Shown: positions 33,643 through 46,239, counted from the stretch's first letter. The stretch is 64,000 bases of DNA from Diospyros lotus (GCF_014633365.1 NC_068349.1:18986753-19050752); one strand, 5' to 3'. The notes: generated from the letters alone by a model not told the origin. Program-made: numbers and translations.

Positions 33643-33890
33643 AACAATTGGTTATCAAGTAATATTACTTTTCCTGGATCGCTGGTTTAATTCTCTGAAA
33701 CGCCGTTGGTTGGTTGTTGTCAAGACTGCTAGGTTTGTACATATTGTGCACAACATGTAGGCCTTGTTTGTTAGATTTTATCTTGAGGTAGAAATAGGGT
33801 CTCAGTGTTGTAATTTTAATTGTAGTACAGGTCAGAAACTGGATCATCATCCTTGCCTTGTGTAGAGCATTGGATGAGGCAATGGAAAAT

Positions 33891-33980
<90 letters not shown>

Positions 33981-36480
33981 CCATCTTTGTGGTGAGGGTC
34001 TGATTATACAGGTATAGAAAGATGAATTTGGGTGCGGAGTTTGAGCTGTTGCTTGAGATTGGTACAGTATATATATGTATATATATATGCATGTATTCTT
34101 TCTTTCTGAGTGAACCGGCAGCCAATTGTAATCACGTTTTGGGATTGATTATTCTTTGAAGTTTGAGCTGTTTATCACATTGCAAAAGCAGAGGTTTGAC
34201 TGCTCTTTGAGAGGGAGAAGGGCAGTTGAAAAGCTCAAATCAAATTTGTAGGTGAAACCAGAAAGAGTTTTTCAAATTGGGTTTTGCCCACTTGCTCAGA
34301 TTTGATAATTGAATTGATGCCGCTTGGCTGGCATTGGCAAATGGCAATCACCAAAAATCATATTTATTAGGATAAAAGTATTTTAGGTTCTCTTGTTTGG
34401 CAAAAAAGTCATATTGGAAAATTACTTTTGCCTTTTTTTTTTTGGTTGTTCCCTTTCTTATTGATATAGAACTGTCCTATATTTAATATTGAAACTTTTC
34501 ATTAATATAAGATCTTAATTTAATACCCCATTAAAGGGTTAAGTGCAGATTACTGGGATTCTTATTTGATACAACTTTAGCATCTTCCTTCTTGACCCAG
34601 CAAATCTTTTTAATTAATTAGTTTTAGTTTTGATCCACCAGGGCAGGAGGACCTGAGATTGTAGGGTTGGGTTGGATTGGGTTGGGTTTTCTTCTCTTAA
34701 AATTTATACTGGGTCTTCTCTTTATATTGAAACCACCACCATTAGAGAGGACCATGTTATGATTGATTCATAGTGATGATGAAAATTAAGACATTTTTAC
34801 TCCACAAAAGATATTATTAACTTGGTTTATTTTTAAAATTTATCAACATGAGTTTTTTTTTTTTTTTTTTTCAAGATGTAAACACTAAAGAATAAATGTA
34901 GATAAATATAACCAAAAAATTAAAAAAAATAAAAACTCTTCTATATATTTTTATTAGTAAAATACTAAACTAAGATGTTATGTTCAAATTCAAGTTTGGT
35001 TAAAATAGTAAATAACTAAACTTCAAAATTCTTAGGCATATGTATTGGTAAAATAGTAACATAAAGCTTAAGCCCCCACCCCCATTCACATCCATGTATA
35101 AGTTAAAAATCATTTTACATATAATTTGTTATGAAATATTGATCACCACCAATCTTTAAATTAAGATACAAAATTTTAAATTTATAATCATTATCTAATA
35201 ATTACTTATTTATAATGCTATTATCTTGTTGGATATTATTAATTGATACATAAATTATATAAATGGTGAAAGTCGTCTTGATCATCTAAGTTGGTAAGGT
35301 GGGTGTTTCACCCACTTAGACTATGGAGTCTAAGTAATGCTTTATTATTCAACTTAGATTACAATTTAGGAATGGACATTATTAAGTTATTTTTTTTAGA
35401 TCAATTACATTGGCACCCTTAGAATTAAGTAAAATTTATGGGATTTTTTTTATTTTAAAAAATTACAACAACCTTCTAATTATATGTTCAAAACTCTATA
35501 TATTCAACCTTGTAATACTTTATTATTGTCTTAAATTTGATAGAATACCCAAAATGATCCTATCTCTTGTTATTTTTCCTTTTCCCCATTCTTCTATGAC
35601 CTATTCTCATCGGTGTTAACTCTCTCTCTCTCATTTCTTAATTTTTTGTTAGATTTCTTCAATAGAGAAACCACCATAGAGATTCTTTTGAGTTCCTTTT
35701 ATTGAACTTCTACATCTTTTTTTATTTTCCTTTTTTATATTTCTCTATCTCTTTATGTATATTTTTTATTTATCAATGAAAAATACCTCAATGATTTACA
35801 GTGATTCATTTTTCTTCAAAGACAAGCCCAAGGATATCTTTTGAACTAATTACAATGACTGTTGAAATTCACTCAGATTTTATAAGTTTAAACTCTAAAC
35901 TCTACAACTTTAAAAAATACCATGTAATATTGAGAAATTACATGGTATTTTTTTAATTTTATTTTCTTGTAACAAGAAAAAAAAAAGAAGAGAAATAAAT
36001 GGGGCAATAGAAGATACAAGATAGAAAGGAAGGTGAGAGAAAATTTCAAGGGTGAAAATAGTCACTTTTTATCTTGATTTTTACTAGTAACAAAAAATCG
36101 TGTAATTTTTCAAAATAAAGGAGAGGTCCTTGAATTTGCTTAATCATAAAGGTATATTTACCCATTTTTTGGTAAGTAAAAGTATATTAAATGAAAAAGA
36201 AATAAATACAAAAATAAGGTCTAAAGAGCTAATTAAGGTATGGCATAACCCGAGCTAAACAACCTAATTAAGTTCTCCCTATTTAGACCAAAATGATTAA
36301 TAGATTACTCAAAAATGAACAACCAATAATTTCATTAGTTAGGTTAAAAGAGAGGGAAAAAAATACTAATTAATTTAGAGACTTATATACTTGTGAGACA
36401 AATTTCACATATGAATTAAATTCTTACTCTAAATAAAAAGAATCTTTAAATATCATATATACTATATAGAAATGTAGTAC
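33643..36480. other. 3' UTR and AT-rich intergenic spacer
   Basis: The 3' UTR of the 682-aa gene begins at 33,643; I cannot set its poly(A) site. A (CT)n(AT)n(GT)n microsatellite covers 33,891-33,979. Poly-T runs and short open frames follow, with no recognisable gene or element up to the MITE at 36,482. Confidence 0.5.
33891..33979. repeat. (CT)n(AT)n(GT)n compound microsatellite
   Basis: Three dinucleotide tracts abut over about 89 bp shortly downstream of the stop codon, probably inside or near the 3' UTR. Confidence 0.9.
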
Positions 36481-36481
36481 T

Positions 36482-36850
36482 TGTTAGTTAAGATATGAGG
36501 TAGAAAATGTCATATATGAAAATTAAGTATTTTAGATATTTGTTATTTTCAACATGTTTATTATACTTGATCTGGTGACCATTGGAAAAGAAGTCATGTG
36601 ACTTCTTTATCTTGATTTTTTCAAATATGTTTATCTCTTCCCCTCTCAAGATAAGTATATTTTGATCTTTATGAATAAAAAAAAAAAAATGCTTGTATCC
36701 TTTAGTACATTCTAAAAAATTTAACAAATAATTTGACAAAAATTTTGAAATATTTTCTAGTCTTATCTTGACTATTTTATATCTTAGTTCGAAAAGCATT
36801 CTAACTATATCTTGATATTCCCTTATTTTGCTCATTTTAACAAACACTTC
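36482..36850 (-). mobile_element. MITE, copy 1 of a family also at 39,729-40,092
   Basis: About 370 bp with ends near TGTTAGTTAAGATATG and TTTTAACAAACA, giving short inverted termini (TTGTTAA-like). It shares ATCTGGTGA, TTTATCTC and AAATAATTTGA blocks with the reverse complement of 39,729-40,092. A central imperfect hairpin (TATGTTTATCTC / AAGATAAGTATA) is present. The 124-codon open frame here is non-functional AT-rich MITE sequence. Confidence 0.6.
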
Positions 36851-37178
36851 CAAACAAAACAATTCCTAATCAACTTAAGGATTCCGAGTTCACAAAATAA
36901 CCTTCTTACAAACTTGGTTACTAAAAATTTGGCCATTTCTTTGCATCCAAATAGACAGAAGAAGAATGTCCCAAAATGATTTTGAGGGTCATCTAAGAAG
37001 CTGCCCAAGTGTCTATTTGGGCAAATTTCAATATTGAAAGGAATAAAATTTCAGACTTGGGTTGGATTTCAAAACTAGTTAATTTAATTCAATTATCAAA
37101 TCAATCCATATAATAGACCGAAATTACTAAAATACCAACTCCTACAATATTACATTAATTAGTGAACGGTAACTTAAT

Positions 37179-38054
37179 TCAAGAAAACATCTGATCCAGC
37201 AAGAGAACCATAGCCATGGCGAAGGCGGGACTGAATCCTGGCCGTACGATGAGCAGGAAGACCTCCAATCCGAAAGAAGCTCCGTGGTTGATGGGCTCCT
37301 TCCTCTTGATCTCCGCCACCACCTGCCTCCTCTCATCATCCAGCACCCTGCATGATCTCTCCGCGTATCTACCGTAAATCACGTACGCTCGTTTCTTATC
37401 GGACGGCCCAGAATACACGTCCGCAAGCACGTCCGGATTGGGCTGGAGGATATTAACGTGTTTCCTCACGCAGTAGATGGGCTTGATCTCTTTCTTGGAA
37501 GACGAACGCTCTCCAACTTCGCCTTCGTACACAAGCCACAGCTTATCCACGAGTCTAAGCTTCTGTCAACGAATTAAATCAAGTTGAATTAATTCACACA
37601 ATCCGAGCAAAAAAAAGAGAGAGATTGTGATGATGAGATGAAATATATATATACATATGAAAGCTGGCAGTTAGAGAGGAAGAATTATATATTGAAGAAA
37701 AGATCAAAGATGATGATGATGAGGAAGTACCTTAGGACGACACATGGTGAGGAGAGGGTTGCCGGAGGCATCCATGAGAGTGAGTTGGTGGGGACGACGT
37801 TCATTGTAATTATCAACCCTAAACGCTAAGCCCCCATTGGAATCTATCACTGTGAACCCTTCACAGCTCAACACCAGTGATTTCCTCCACACCGTCAGCG
37901 ATGTCCACGCTGGCCCATCCTCCTCCTCCTCCCTAATAATAACATCTCTTCTGCAATCCTCCACCTCTTCTTCTTCTTCTTCTTCTTCTTGCCCTTCATC
38001 ACGGAGCTCATCTACTTTCCTTACTGACATGGATTTCATCGAGAACAACATCAT
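37179..38054 (-). CDS. LURP-one-related (LOR, DUF567) protein, 235 aa, two exons
   Basis: Exon 1 is 38,054-37,731 (108 aa) and exon 2 is 37,562-37,179 with TGA; the intron of 168 bp is GT-AG, phase 0. The protein shows the LOR/tubby-like fold pattern: LTVWRKSLVLSCEGFTVIDSNGGLAFRVDNY (residues about 53-83), LTLMDASGNPLLTM, RLVDKLWLVYEGE and the C-terminal SFGLEVFLLIVRPGFSPAFAMAMVLLLDQM, which in this family forms a buried hydrophobic helix. Length agrees with the family (about 190-230 aa). Family members relate to Arabidopsis LURP1, which is tied to basal defence against oomycetes; most have no known function. An acidic run of Glu before residue 33 is added by a (TTC)n tract on plus. The first of two adjacent ATGs is taken as start. 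Confidence 0.9.
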
Positions 38055-38075
38055 CTCTCTCTCTCTCTCTCTCTC
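38055..38075. repeat. (GA)n in the LOR 5' UTR, abutting the start codon
   Basis: On the minus strand the mRNA would read a GA run directly into ATGATG. Such GA/CT tracts are common in plant 5' UTRs and promoters. Confidence 0.8.
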
Positions 38076-38141
38076 TTTTTAATCTCGTGGGCACTGTATT
38101 GAGATGTAGTGGTGGCTGGGAAGGATCAGAGAAGATTAGTG

Positions 38142-38149
38142 TATCTATA
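38142..38149 (-). promoter_or_regulatory. Possible TATA box of the LOR gene
   Basis: Minus-strand TATAGATA lies about 90 bp upstream of the ATG, giving a 5' UTR of about 60 nt. It is the only TATA-like site at suitable distance. Confidence 0.45.
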
Positions 38150-39728
38150 GGGAATGAATTAGAGCTGAGGCACTGTGCAAATTCTGTGAGAGAGACAGAC
38201 AGCCTTACCTAACTGGGCATGCCCCATCTTCTCCGGACACACACACACACACACATATGTTGATAGTTATCATCATCATCAGATTCAAGACAAATGAATG
38301 ATAAAACTAATGTTTAATGTCGAAATACAAACATGCCATTCATTTTTTCTCTAAGCCTAATGGTGAAATTCATTCTAGCTAGCTCTTGGGCTGGTGATTA
38401 ATGTGAATACGTATATATATTTTTCTATATATATTAGTTGTTAAGGTTCATTTTTTTTTTTTTTTTTTTTGGTATGTGTTGTGGACATTTGATTAAATGA
38501 CTTGTTAGGTATGATTTACGAACTATTTCACATATACACTGATGTGGATTTCTAATTATAAAAAAAAAAAAAAAAAATCGAGTGAGTGATAAAGAAAGAG
38601 GACAACATATATATCTTGGTCATATATATATAAAATTTCAAACTCTTACATAATCATTCTTGAAAACATTATAAACTCATATATGGCATAATTAGCGACC
38701 ACCTTTAGTATTTCTTAATTAGGTACTAAACTCAAACTTGAAACCTCAAATTCAAATTAAAATTAACCTATTATTTGTTGGATGGTACGTATGTAATAGA
38801 GAGATGAAAAAATTACACCTGATATATATACTTGAGATTTAGAATAATTGTAATAACTACTTATAATATTTTAAAAAAAAAATACAAAGAGTACTTTGAA
38901 GTTTAGTGCTATGTTACAAATTGCCTTTGTTGTTAGTTAACCCTAATTAAACATTAAAAAAATGACAAAAATACTATTATATCTAAAGATTTTATCCTTC
39001 TTTCTTTCTTTTCTTTATCTTTTCTCCAAATCTCTCATAGATTTCTTTTTTGGGTCACACGTACACAAGGACAAGAACAAGTAGTAGTCCCCAGAGTATA
39101 GGTTAAGTGGTTGGGCCATGATAAGTTGAGATTCGTACCAGTAAGTTGTGGGTTCAATTTCTTGTCCTATATAGTAAGATAAAACTTTTATCTGTGATTT
39201 ATCTCATCTGTCAAAATCGATGACACAAGTAATAAAAGACTATGCAAGGGCACTAATCCTAAGATAAAGAGAATAGTTTGGTAGATTAGACGAGACGTGT
39301 GGGCATGAATTACATAATATGCATGTGTTTAAGAAATTGCTGGAATGAATCTGTAGGTTAATTAATTTCCGTAGGAATGGAAGATTAATTAGGTACTCTT
39401 TACTTAAGAAGGTTGGCATTGACACGACATTAATTATTGTTGTATGTTGTTGATGGGAAGAAGAAATTAAGGAATCCACATACTCCCCCTATATATATAT
39501 CCTATTCTTATTCCTATGAACATTCCATATATGTATACCAATGGCGTTTAGCCAGACGTGATTCTTTTGTCTTCCTATTCAATCATCTTATCATTCATAT
39601 TCATTCTTTCATTCATTCCTTCCTAACTTCTGGCTTGGTTAATTTGTTTTAACTCTCTACCACTAGACGGACGGTTTGGTTTGGCATGACAGCTGCCCAT
39701 TTTAAGATATTTTTACTAATGTATTGCT
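38150..39728. other. AT-rich intergenic spacer upstream of the LOR gene
   Basis: Contains an (AC)n tract (about 38,235-38,254), a T20-type run at about 38,450-38,470 and a poly-A run near 38,561. No gene or element could be supported. Confidence 0.5.
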
Positions 39729-40092
39729 TGTTAAAATTAGGAAAATAAGTTCGTATTAAAATAAAATTAAAGTATTTTCTGAATCAAGATATGAAATTGT
39801 CAAAATAAAATTAAAAAGTATTTTAATTTTTTTTATCAAATTATTTATTAAATATTTTGAAATGTATTAGAGAATACAAGCGTCATTTTTTTTTTTTTAT
39901 CTATAAAAATCAAAATATGCTTATCTCAAGGAGGGAGAGATAAGCATATATGAAAAAATCAAAATAAGAAATCCCGTGGCTTCTTTTTTAAGGATCACCA
40001 GATAAATTTAACAAATACAATGAAAATAATAAAATATTAGAAATATTCTTCATATTTAATATTTTATATCACATATCTTGATTAACAAACAC
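39729..40092 (+). mobile_element. MITE, copy 2, inverted relative to copy 1
   Basis: Termini CTTGTTAAAATTAGG and TTGATTAACAAAC form short inverted repeats. The centre carries a perfect 13-bp inverted repeat (ATATGCTTATCTC 39,915-39,927 and GAGATAAGCATAT 39,937-39,949). Reverse-complemented, it aligns along its length with 36,482-36,850. Superfamily not settled; no clear target duplication. Confidence 0.65.
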
Positions 40093-40502
40093 TACTTAAA
40101 TTAATTAATCCCTTTTTACACTCTTTATTATTATAAAAATGAATGCATTCTTTCAATAAAAAGCTATTTTATTTTAAAAGCAAATAAATAAATTCTATCA
40201 TACTAGATTACTTAGGATCAAATAACGAGTAATTAAAACTTAATTACAAATTTCAAGACCACTATCATCATCTATTAATTATTACCAGGCTATAATTTTG
40301 ATAGGTTTTATTTATAATTATTATTTTTTTATATCCTTTGCATATATGCTTATTAATTAGCATGGCTAATTAATTAATTAATTAAGAAAGGATAATGGCA
40401 ATGGCACCACCTAAAAGATTCTTCAAAACTGTTTTGTTTGTCGGTTAACAAGAGGCAGGCAGCGTGAGATTAAGCCACAACACAAGCCGCCAAACTTCCA
40501 AC

Positions 40503-41654
40503 TAGGGATGGTAATTGCAATCGAAATCGTGGAAAATTGAACCGAAATCAAATTAGTCAACGTGGTTAAAAATTATTTAATTGGGTAACGGTTTGGTTCA
40601 GAAAAAAACCAAACACTGTTTCAATGGGTATGGTTTGGTTATGGTTTTCACTAAAACCAAACCAAAACCTGAACCGAAATCGAACCGAATAATGGGTAAC
40701 CGAACCGAACTGAATATATATAAAATATATTATATATATAATATAATATATATTATATACAACCCTGCCCACCCCAGCCCAATTGCCTTGCTTGCAAACC
40801 CTTCTCCCATTCTCTTCTTATTCCTCTCTTGACCTCGTTTTCACTCTCTCTCACCCTCACTGCCTCTCGCTCGTCCGCGCGCCCTCGCCCTTGCTTTCTA
40901 CATCTCTTTTGCTCTCGCTCGCCCTCGCTGGATCTCTCTTGCTCTCGCTAGGGCTCGGCCCCTGCTCTCGCTTGCCCTTGATCTCTCTCACCCTTTCTGT
41001 TTCCTTTCTCTTGCTCCTCTGCGCGAGCTCGCCAGTCGCCCTTGCTCTCGCTAGATCTCTCTTGCTCTCGCTAGGGCTCGGCCCCTCTTGCTCTCGCTCG
41101 CCCTCGATCTCTCTCACCCTCACTGCCTCTCGCTCTCTGCCTCATCTCTCTTCATATTAATTTATTTTTTATATTTATAATTTTGTTAGATGGAGTTGGC
41201 TCATTCATTTCAGATGGATATGCATCAATTTACCAAGAATATATTAATGTTGTTGATGAATGTATTAACTTTCGTAACTAATTTTTTTTAACTTAAATTA
41301 TAATTTAATTATGCACATATTAATTTATTGATCTTAACAATTGTAGGTTTGGAAATGTGATTTTATATCCAATAAATTTTGTAACTTTATGCAAGAATAA
41401 GGTAACTTTATTAAAATTTATCTTTATTTGTTGTGAAATTATCAAAAAAATTTATGAATGTTATTTGTCTTTGTTTGTTGATATGGATTAAACTAAAAAA
41501 ATCATGGTTAAACCAAAACTGAATGGTTTGGTTATAGTTTTAAATTTTTAAAATCAAATGGGTAATGGTTTGGTTTTGGTTTTAGTAATTTAAGTTTGAT
41601 TTGATTATAATTTTGACAAAAAATTAAAATCAAACCGAACCATTGCCAATCCTA
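40503..41654. mobile_element. Non-autonomous hAT element 1, 1,152 bp
   Basis: Ends TAGGGATGGTAATTG and (on minus) TAGGATTGGCAATGG form imperfect inverted repeats. The 8-bp flanks CTTCCAAC (40,495-40,502) and CTCCCAAC (41,655-41,662) match at 7 of 8, as expected for hAT. Subterminal regions are full of AACCGAACC/GGTTTGGTT motifs. The inside has a CT-rich stretch with repeated CTCGCTAGGGCTCGGCCCC units (40,860-41,150), which produces overlapping spurious open frames. Confidence 0.75.
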
Positions 41655-42142
41655 CTCCCAACCAAATGCGGGCACGTTTTCAAATGTAATTGGGTGTTGT
41701 GTTGGACTAAGTGAGTGAGTGTCACCAAACCGAAACGTACGCACCATCATCACCGGCAGGTCATCCGAATTCTTTCTAGTGAGGACGGACTGACTGAGGG
41801 CCTCCTAACTCAATTCAATTAATACCACCTTACTTAATCCTGCTTGCTTCGACACGTGGGCTGGCTCACCCATCAATTGGTCATTATTAAATTATTATTA
41901 TATTATTTCTCTTTATTTCCAACTTAGAAAAAGCACCCACACCACACACGTGGGCAATTTTGAGGACGGATCCATTCCCCGCTGACACTGTTTCACTTGC
42001 CCTTGTCGCCCAATTTTGGGACACTTATAAAATTTATTTATTTAAGGGCGTGTCGTATCGTCCACGTCCACGTCCACGTTTACGTTTTGTTATTAGACTT
42101 TATGATTATAAAAATATATCTTAATTGTTTTTATCTAAAGAG
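41655..42142. other. Spacer between hAT elements
   Basis: No gene. Two CACGTG-containing sites occur (about 41,853 and 41,947) and a short tandem CCACGT run near 42,062-42,080. Confidence 0.45.
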
Positions 42143-43246
42143 TAAGGTGTGCATTCGGTTATAACTGAATCGAATCGATCAAAAAATCTTAACCGAACTA
42201 AACCGAATTGCATGTAATAATCGAACCAAATTGATCGATTAATTCTAACTAATCGAAACCGAACTAATTGAAATCTAAACTAAGTTAACCGAATCGATAA
42301 CCGATTGGAAAAAATTAGTAAAAGAACAAACCGATTTGCTGAAATGAAATACAAGAACATCCATTGAATTGATACAGAAAAATGCAAAACCATTTAGAGA
42401 TTGAGAGAAATACAAACCAATTTGTGCAAAACAATGAAATACAAACGAAAAACGCAGTAAAGGAAGAAATATAAGAAACTAACCTCACTGAGTCAAAAAA
42501 AAATTGAAAAATTAAAACCTTAACCTAACGTCAATACTAACCTCTGTCTGACGATCGGTCATTGTTGGTACTTGGTATGGGTCGATCATCCAAGCACAAG
42601 GAAGGGAAGAAAAAAGGAGACGAAGCCTTGTGCGATCAGTGAAGGGAAAGGCGTCAGTCTAGGTCTAATAAAGGGGACGATAATTGGCAAAGGGAAAGGC
42701 AAGGGGCGGCCGACTGCTGACAGAAAAGGGAAAGGCGTCGAAGGTGGAGGGGACACCGATGGCGACGAACTCGAAGGATCTCTCTTGGCATCTCGCGTCC
42801 ATCTCGATCCAGCCTTTCAGTTCCAGGTGAGTGAGAGTCTCTAACTCTCTGCCTCGGGTGCCGCGGCGTCGACGTCGGCATCGGAAGGGGCTATGATGCT
42901 GCCATGCCAGAGCGTCGGAGACGATGGAAGAGAGAGAGAGCAGAGCAAGGAAGGATCGATTTGATCATTCCGCCTTTAGGGTCTTCTTTCCTCTGCCCTT
43001 ACATGACTTCGGTTTGACGGTGGGGATATTTTCACTTTGCTTTATAAACCCAAAACTGTGTCATTTTTGTAAGTTTAAGTTTGGTTCGGTTATTTCAAGC
43101 AAAAAATCGAACCAAACACCGAAAATTGAATTTTCTAAAAAAATTAACCGAATCGAAATTTTGAAAAAAAATAACCAAACCGAACCGACCGAACTCGCCG
43201 GTTCGATTCGGTTACTTCAGTTTAACCAAAGTTGTGCTCACCTCTA
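42143..43246. mobile_element. Non-autonomous hAT element 2, 1,104 bp
   Basis: Ends TAAGGTGTGCATTCGG and (on minus) TAGAGGTGAGCACAAC are imperfect inverted repeats. The 8-bp flanks CTAAAGAG (42,135-42,142) and CTAAACAG (43,247-43,254) match at 7 of 8. Subterminal AACCGAA motifs are dense on both sides (42,170-42,310 and 43,080-43,230). The open frame 42,572-42,844 is low-complexity and shows no transposase. Confidence 0.75.
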
Positions 43247-43749
43247 CTAAACAGAAGATTTAAATTCAAGTATTTTAGATATTTGTTTTTTATTTTTTAT
43301 TTTTTATTTTTTTAAAAAGTATGTTTTCATGAGAATTAATTTGATTTGAACATAATGTTCAAAGTTAGGACACGTACGATTAGACAAACATAAGACGGTT
43401 GTGAGGAGTTGAATAGGTTAGTTTGAATTGAAGGGCAACCCACGTGCATGCCAAATTGATTTTGACCTCAACTTGGTACGTGGCCAATTGAAGAGCTGAT
43501 CAATTAGTTAGCCAAATAAGGGATGGGAAGAGGAGGAGAAGGAGGAGGAGGAGGCTATCTTGTCATTCTAATCATCTCATGCTTTCCACACTAATAGTTA
43601 TACATCAATTCAATCAATTTTTCATAGAGGCAACGAAATGTTCCAAGTCAATGTTAATTGACAAATTAATATGAATCTTGTTAGAGAAAATACAATTGAT
43701 ACCAAGGAATAAAAGAATGAAAGAAGAGAAGCGATCAACCAAACTATTA

Positions 43750-43992
43750 GGGTGTATTTGATAAAGGTGAAAAATGATGGTAGAATTTATTTTTCATCTA
43801 AATTTTAAGAAATTCTATCAAACAGTTTTTTTTTTTTTTTTTTCTTTATAAAATTTTAATTCTATTTTAGTTCAAAAAATGAAGATTTTTTTTTAAATCA
43901 AATAATTAAAATTTTTAGGGAGTGGAGTGAGAATTGAAATTTCATGAAATTAGAATTCCGCCCCACTTTTTATCCCCCAATTAAACACACCC
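43750..43992. mobile_element. Tourist-like MITE, 243 bp
   Basis: Inverted termini GGGTGTATTTGA and (on minus) GGGTGTGTTTAA are flanked by TTA on both sides (43,747-43,749 and 43,993-43,995), the target preference of PIF/Harbinger elements. No coding content; a poly-T run lies inside. Confidence 0.8.
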
Positions 43993-44269
43993 TTAGATTA
44001 AAGGGTTCATCCTAAGGGAAGACTATTTACAAGTAGATAAACACTATTGCTCTAAATGCATGCTAATGAAATGTAGCTTCTAAAAAATATAAGAGAGAAT
44101 GATTAGCACATAGGCTAGTCGTAGCGCCAAAACTATTGTATTAAAATTGATGAAAATTCAGTTTTACCTCTTCTCTCTACCCATCCTTTCTCCCAAAATA
44201 TTGCACAAACTATAATGTATACAATTATGATGAAAAAGTATACAGTCGGCGACAGGTGCAAAAACAGGT

Positions 44270-45530
44270 ACTACTCCTAATGGGGGGAAAAGTTAGGAGA
44301 TGAAGAAGAGGATGAGCAAAATGCAAAGTTGAACCTTGAGCAGGAGCAAGAGTCCCCTAAAATCAATTATCATGCCCTAGAAGGACGACAAACCAATCCT
44401 AAAAACATCTGATTAATTGGATCTATTAATAATTACTCCACCCAAATCTTAATAGGTTGTGGTAGTGGACATAATTTTATGCATGGTCAAATATTTGAGA
44501 AATTGGGACTTCATATAGAGAAGTGCAGGGCTTTCAAAGTCTTAATTGGGAGTGAGATCACTTACAATATCTAAGTAATTAAATGTGTGAAAGTTCCTCT
44601 CAAAATACAATTAGTCACTTTCAATACTTGGGATTTTTATGTATTACTAGTGAAGACAGACTTGGTCCCAGGCATCCAATGGTTGGAGAATTTGGGGGAG
44701 ATTAGAATGAACTTCAAAGCCTTTACCATGAATTTCCAATGGGCTAATAGAACCATGACACCACAAGGGAACAAGAGTGCAAACCACAAATATAGACATA
44801 TTTGAGTTGTACCACTTGAAGATGGAAATACTCCAACAGTAGGGCTCACTATCCCTCCCCTCTGTTGAGCAACTACAAGGTCTATTGGAGCAATTTAATA
44901 GTCTTTCAGGAATCGCTAGACAAGGGATTGATACAACCCTTGTCTTATCACCCTTGAATAGATGGATAGACAGAGAGGTTACCAATAGAGCACTAGAAGC
45001 ATACCTTAAAGCATGTATCTGAGAAACTTCCTTTGACTGGCTTTAACTACTTCCTTGGATTGAATTATGATACAACACCTCCTATCATTCCTTTATTCAA
45101 ATGTCACCCTATCAAGCTTCGTATGAAAAAGAATTATTTAGATTAGCAGACTATGTGAAAAATGACACCCTAATTGAAGCAAATAAGAAAGGATACTCAG
45201 AAGGATTGACTTACTAAAACCCCTCAAAACTAACTTGTTGAAGGCCCAACAAACTATGAAGCTTCAACATGACAAGCATAGGATGAAAGTTGAATTTAAT
45301 AAAGAGGAGTAGGTTTGGATGAAACTTCAACCTTGGTGATGGTAGACAAAAGGCAATACAAGCTCAACCCAAAATATTAATTATGACGCTTACTGAGTGC
45401 AATCCAAGAGAGGTGCAGTTGCTTATAAGCCAGCCCTTCTTACTAACTCTAAAATACACCTAGTGTTCCATGTCTCTCTACTCAAGCCTTGCCATGGAAG
45501 GCCTAATCTGGAGCAAATCACCCATTACTT
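44270..45530 (+). pseudogene. Deleted Ty3/Gypsy remnant: protease joined to integrase end
   Basis: Protease-like sequence at about 44,350-44,800 (YHALEGRQTNPK, LIGCGSGHNFMHGQIFEKLGL, TDLVPGIQWLENLGEI) has the catalytic DSG changed to GCG. At about 44,950 it jumps to the integrase end (RWIDREVTNRALEAYLK, LPWIELWYNTSYH, MSPYQASYEKE) and the C-terminal tail (HVSLLKPC-like) near 45,480. The whole RT, RNase H and integrase core, about 2 kb in intact elements, is absent. Many stops. Confidence 0.8.
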
Positions 45531-46239
45531 GAAAAAATAAAACTTGTGAAAGCTATTAGCCCAAGTAATAAGGCAACCCAAGAGGGGACTGAATTAAGTT
45601 TTTGAAATTTTTTGATTTTCTTTCAAATAGTATTGTAAATTATATATGTAGCAAGTAAAATATGAAAACAGAAATCTCAAGTACAAACGATAAAGAATTC
45701 AATCTTGAGAAAGTAGTGAAATGAGTACACAAAATATTGCAAGAGTAAAGTATGTAATAAAGATGAATAAAAATGAAGAAAGCAAACAAATAAAACAATA
45801 GTATTTATCATGGTTTGACAACATGTCTACATCCATTATCTTGACTCATCCCCAAGGATTTTTCAATCCATTATCGTAGTGCTCTTTGAAAAGACAAGTA
45901 CTATCTTCTATATAGTCATTTTTCAATGATCTTGTGCTTTTTACACAGACTCAAACACTAACCTTCTTTGTTCTTTTTCACAAGCTCAAGCACTAACCTA
46001 TTTACAATACTTTTTTAAAGGGCTGAAGCAATAACCTAGATTCAATGCCTTTTCAAACCTGAAGCAGTAACCTTATAAGATAAAAAATGAAATATAAATG
46101 TGGAGAAAACTCTCAACACTAATGGCCCTCATAAAACAAGCTCAATACAAATAGTGAACACTCTAGGTTTTCTCACAAAGAAAAAAAAATGAATAAGATT
46201 GAAGAACTTTCTCTGTGGATGAGAAGGAGGAAAATCACT

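Noticed and set aside
35270..35345. Possible tRNA or SINE near GGTAAGGTGGGTGTTTCACCC
   Set aside because: It folds into a short hairpin (GGTG...CACC) but gives no cloverleaf and no A/B-box pair at tRNA spacing.
36488..36862. 124-codon minus-strand open frame
   Set aside because: It is wholly within a MITE copy; the related copy at 39,729-40,092 is not open.
37142..37339. Arg/Ser-rich minus frame at the LOR 3' end
   Set aside because: Overlaps LOR exon 2 in another frame and extends past its stop; the LOR frame has clear family conservation.
40783..41160. 125-codon Leu/Ser-rich frame and its 88-codon Arg/Glu-rich antisense
   Set aside because: Both come from a CT-rich repeat inside a hAT element; long overlapping frames on both strands are typical of simple repeats.
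42572..42844. 90-codon Lys/Gly-rich frame
   Set aside because: Inside hAT element 2, low complexity, and no transposase motif.
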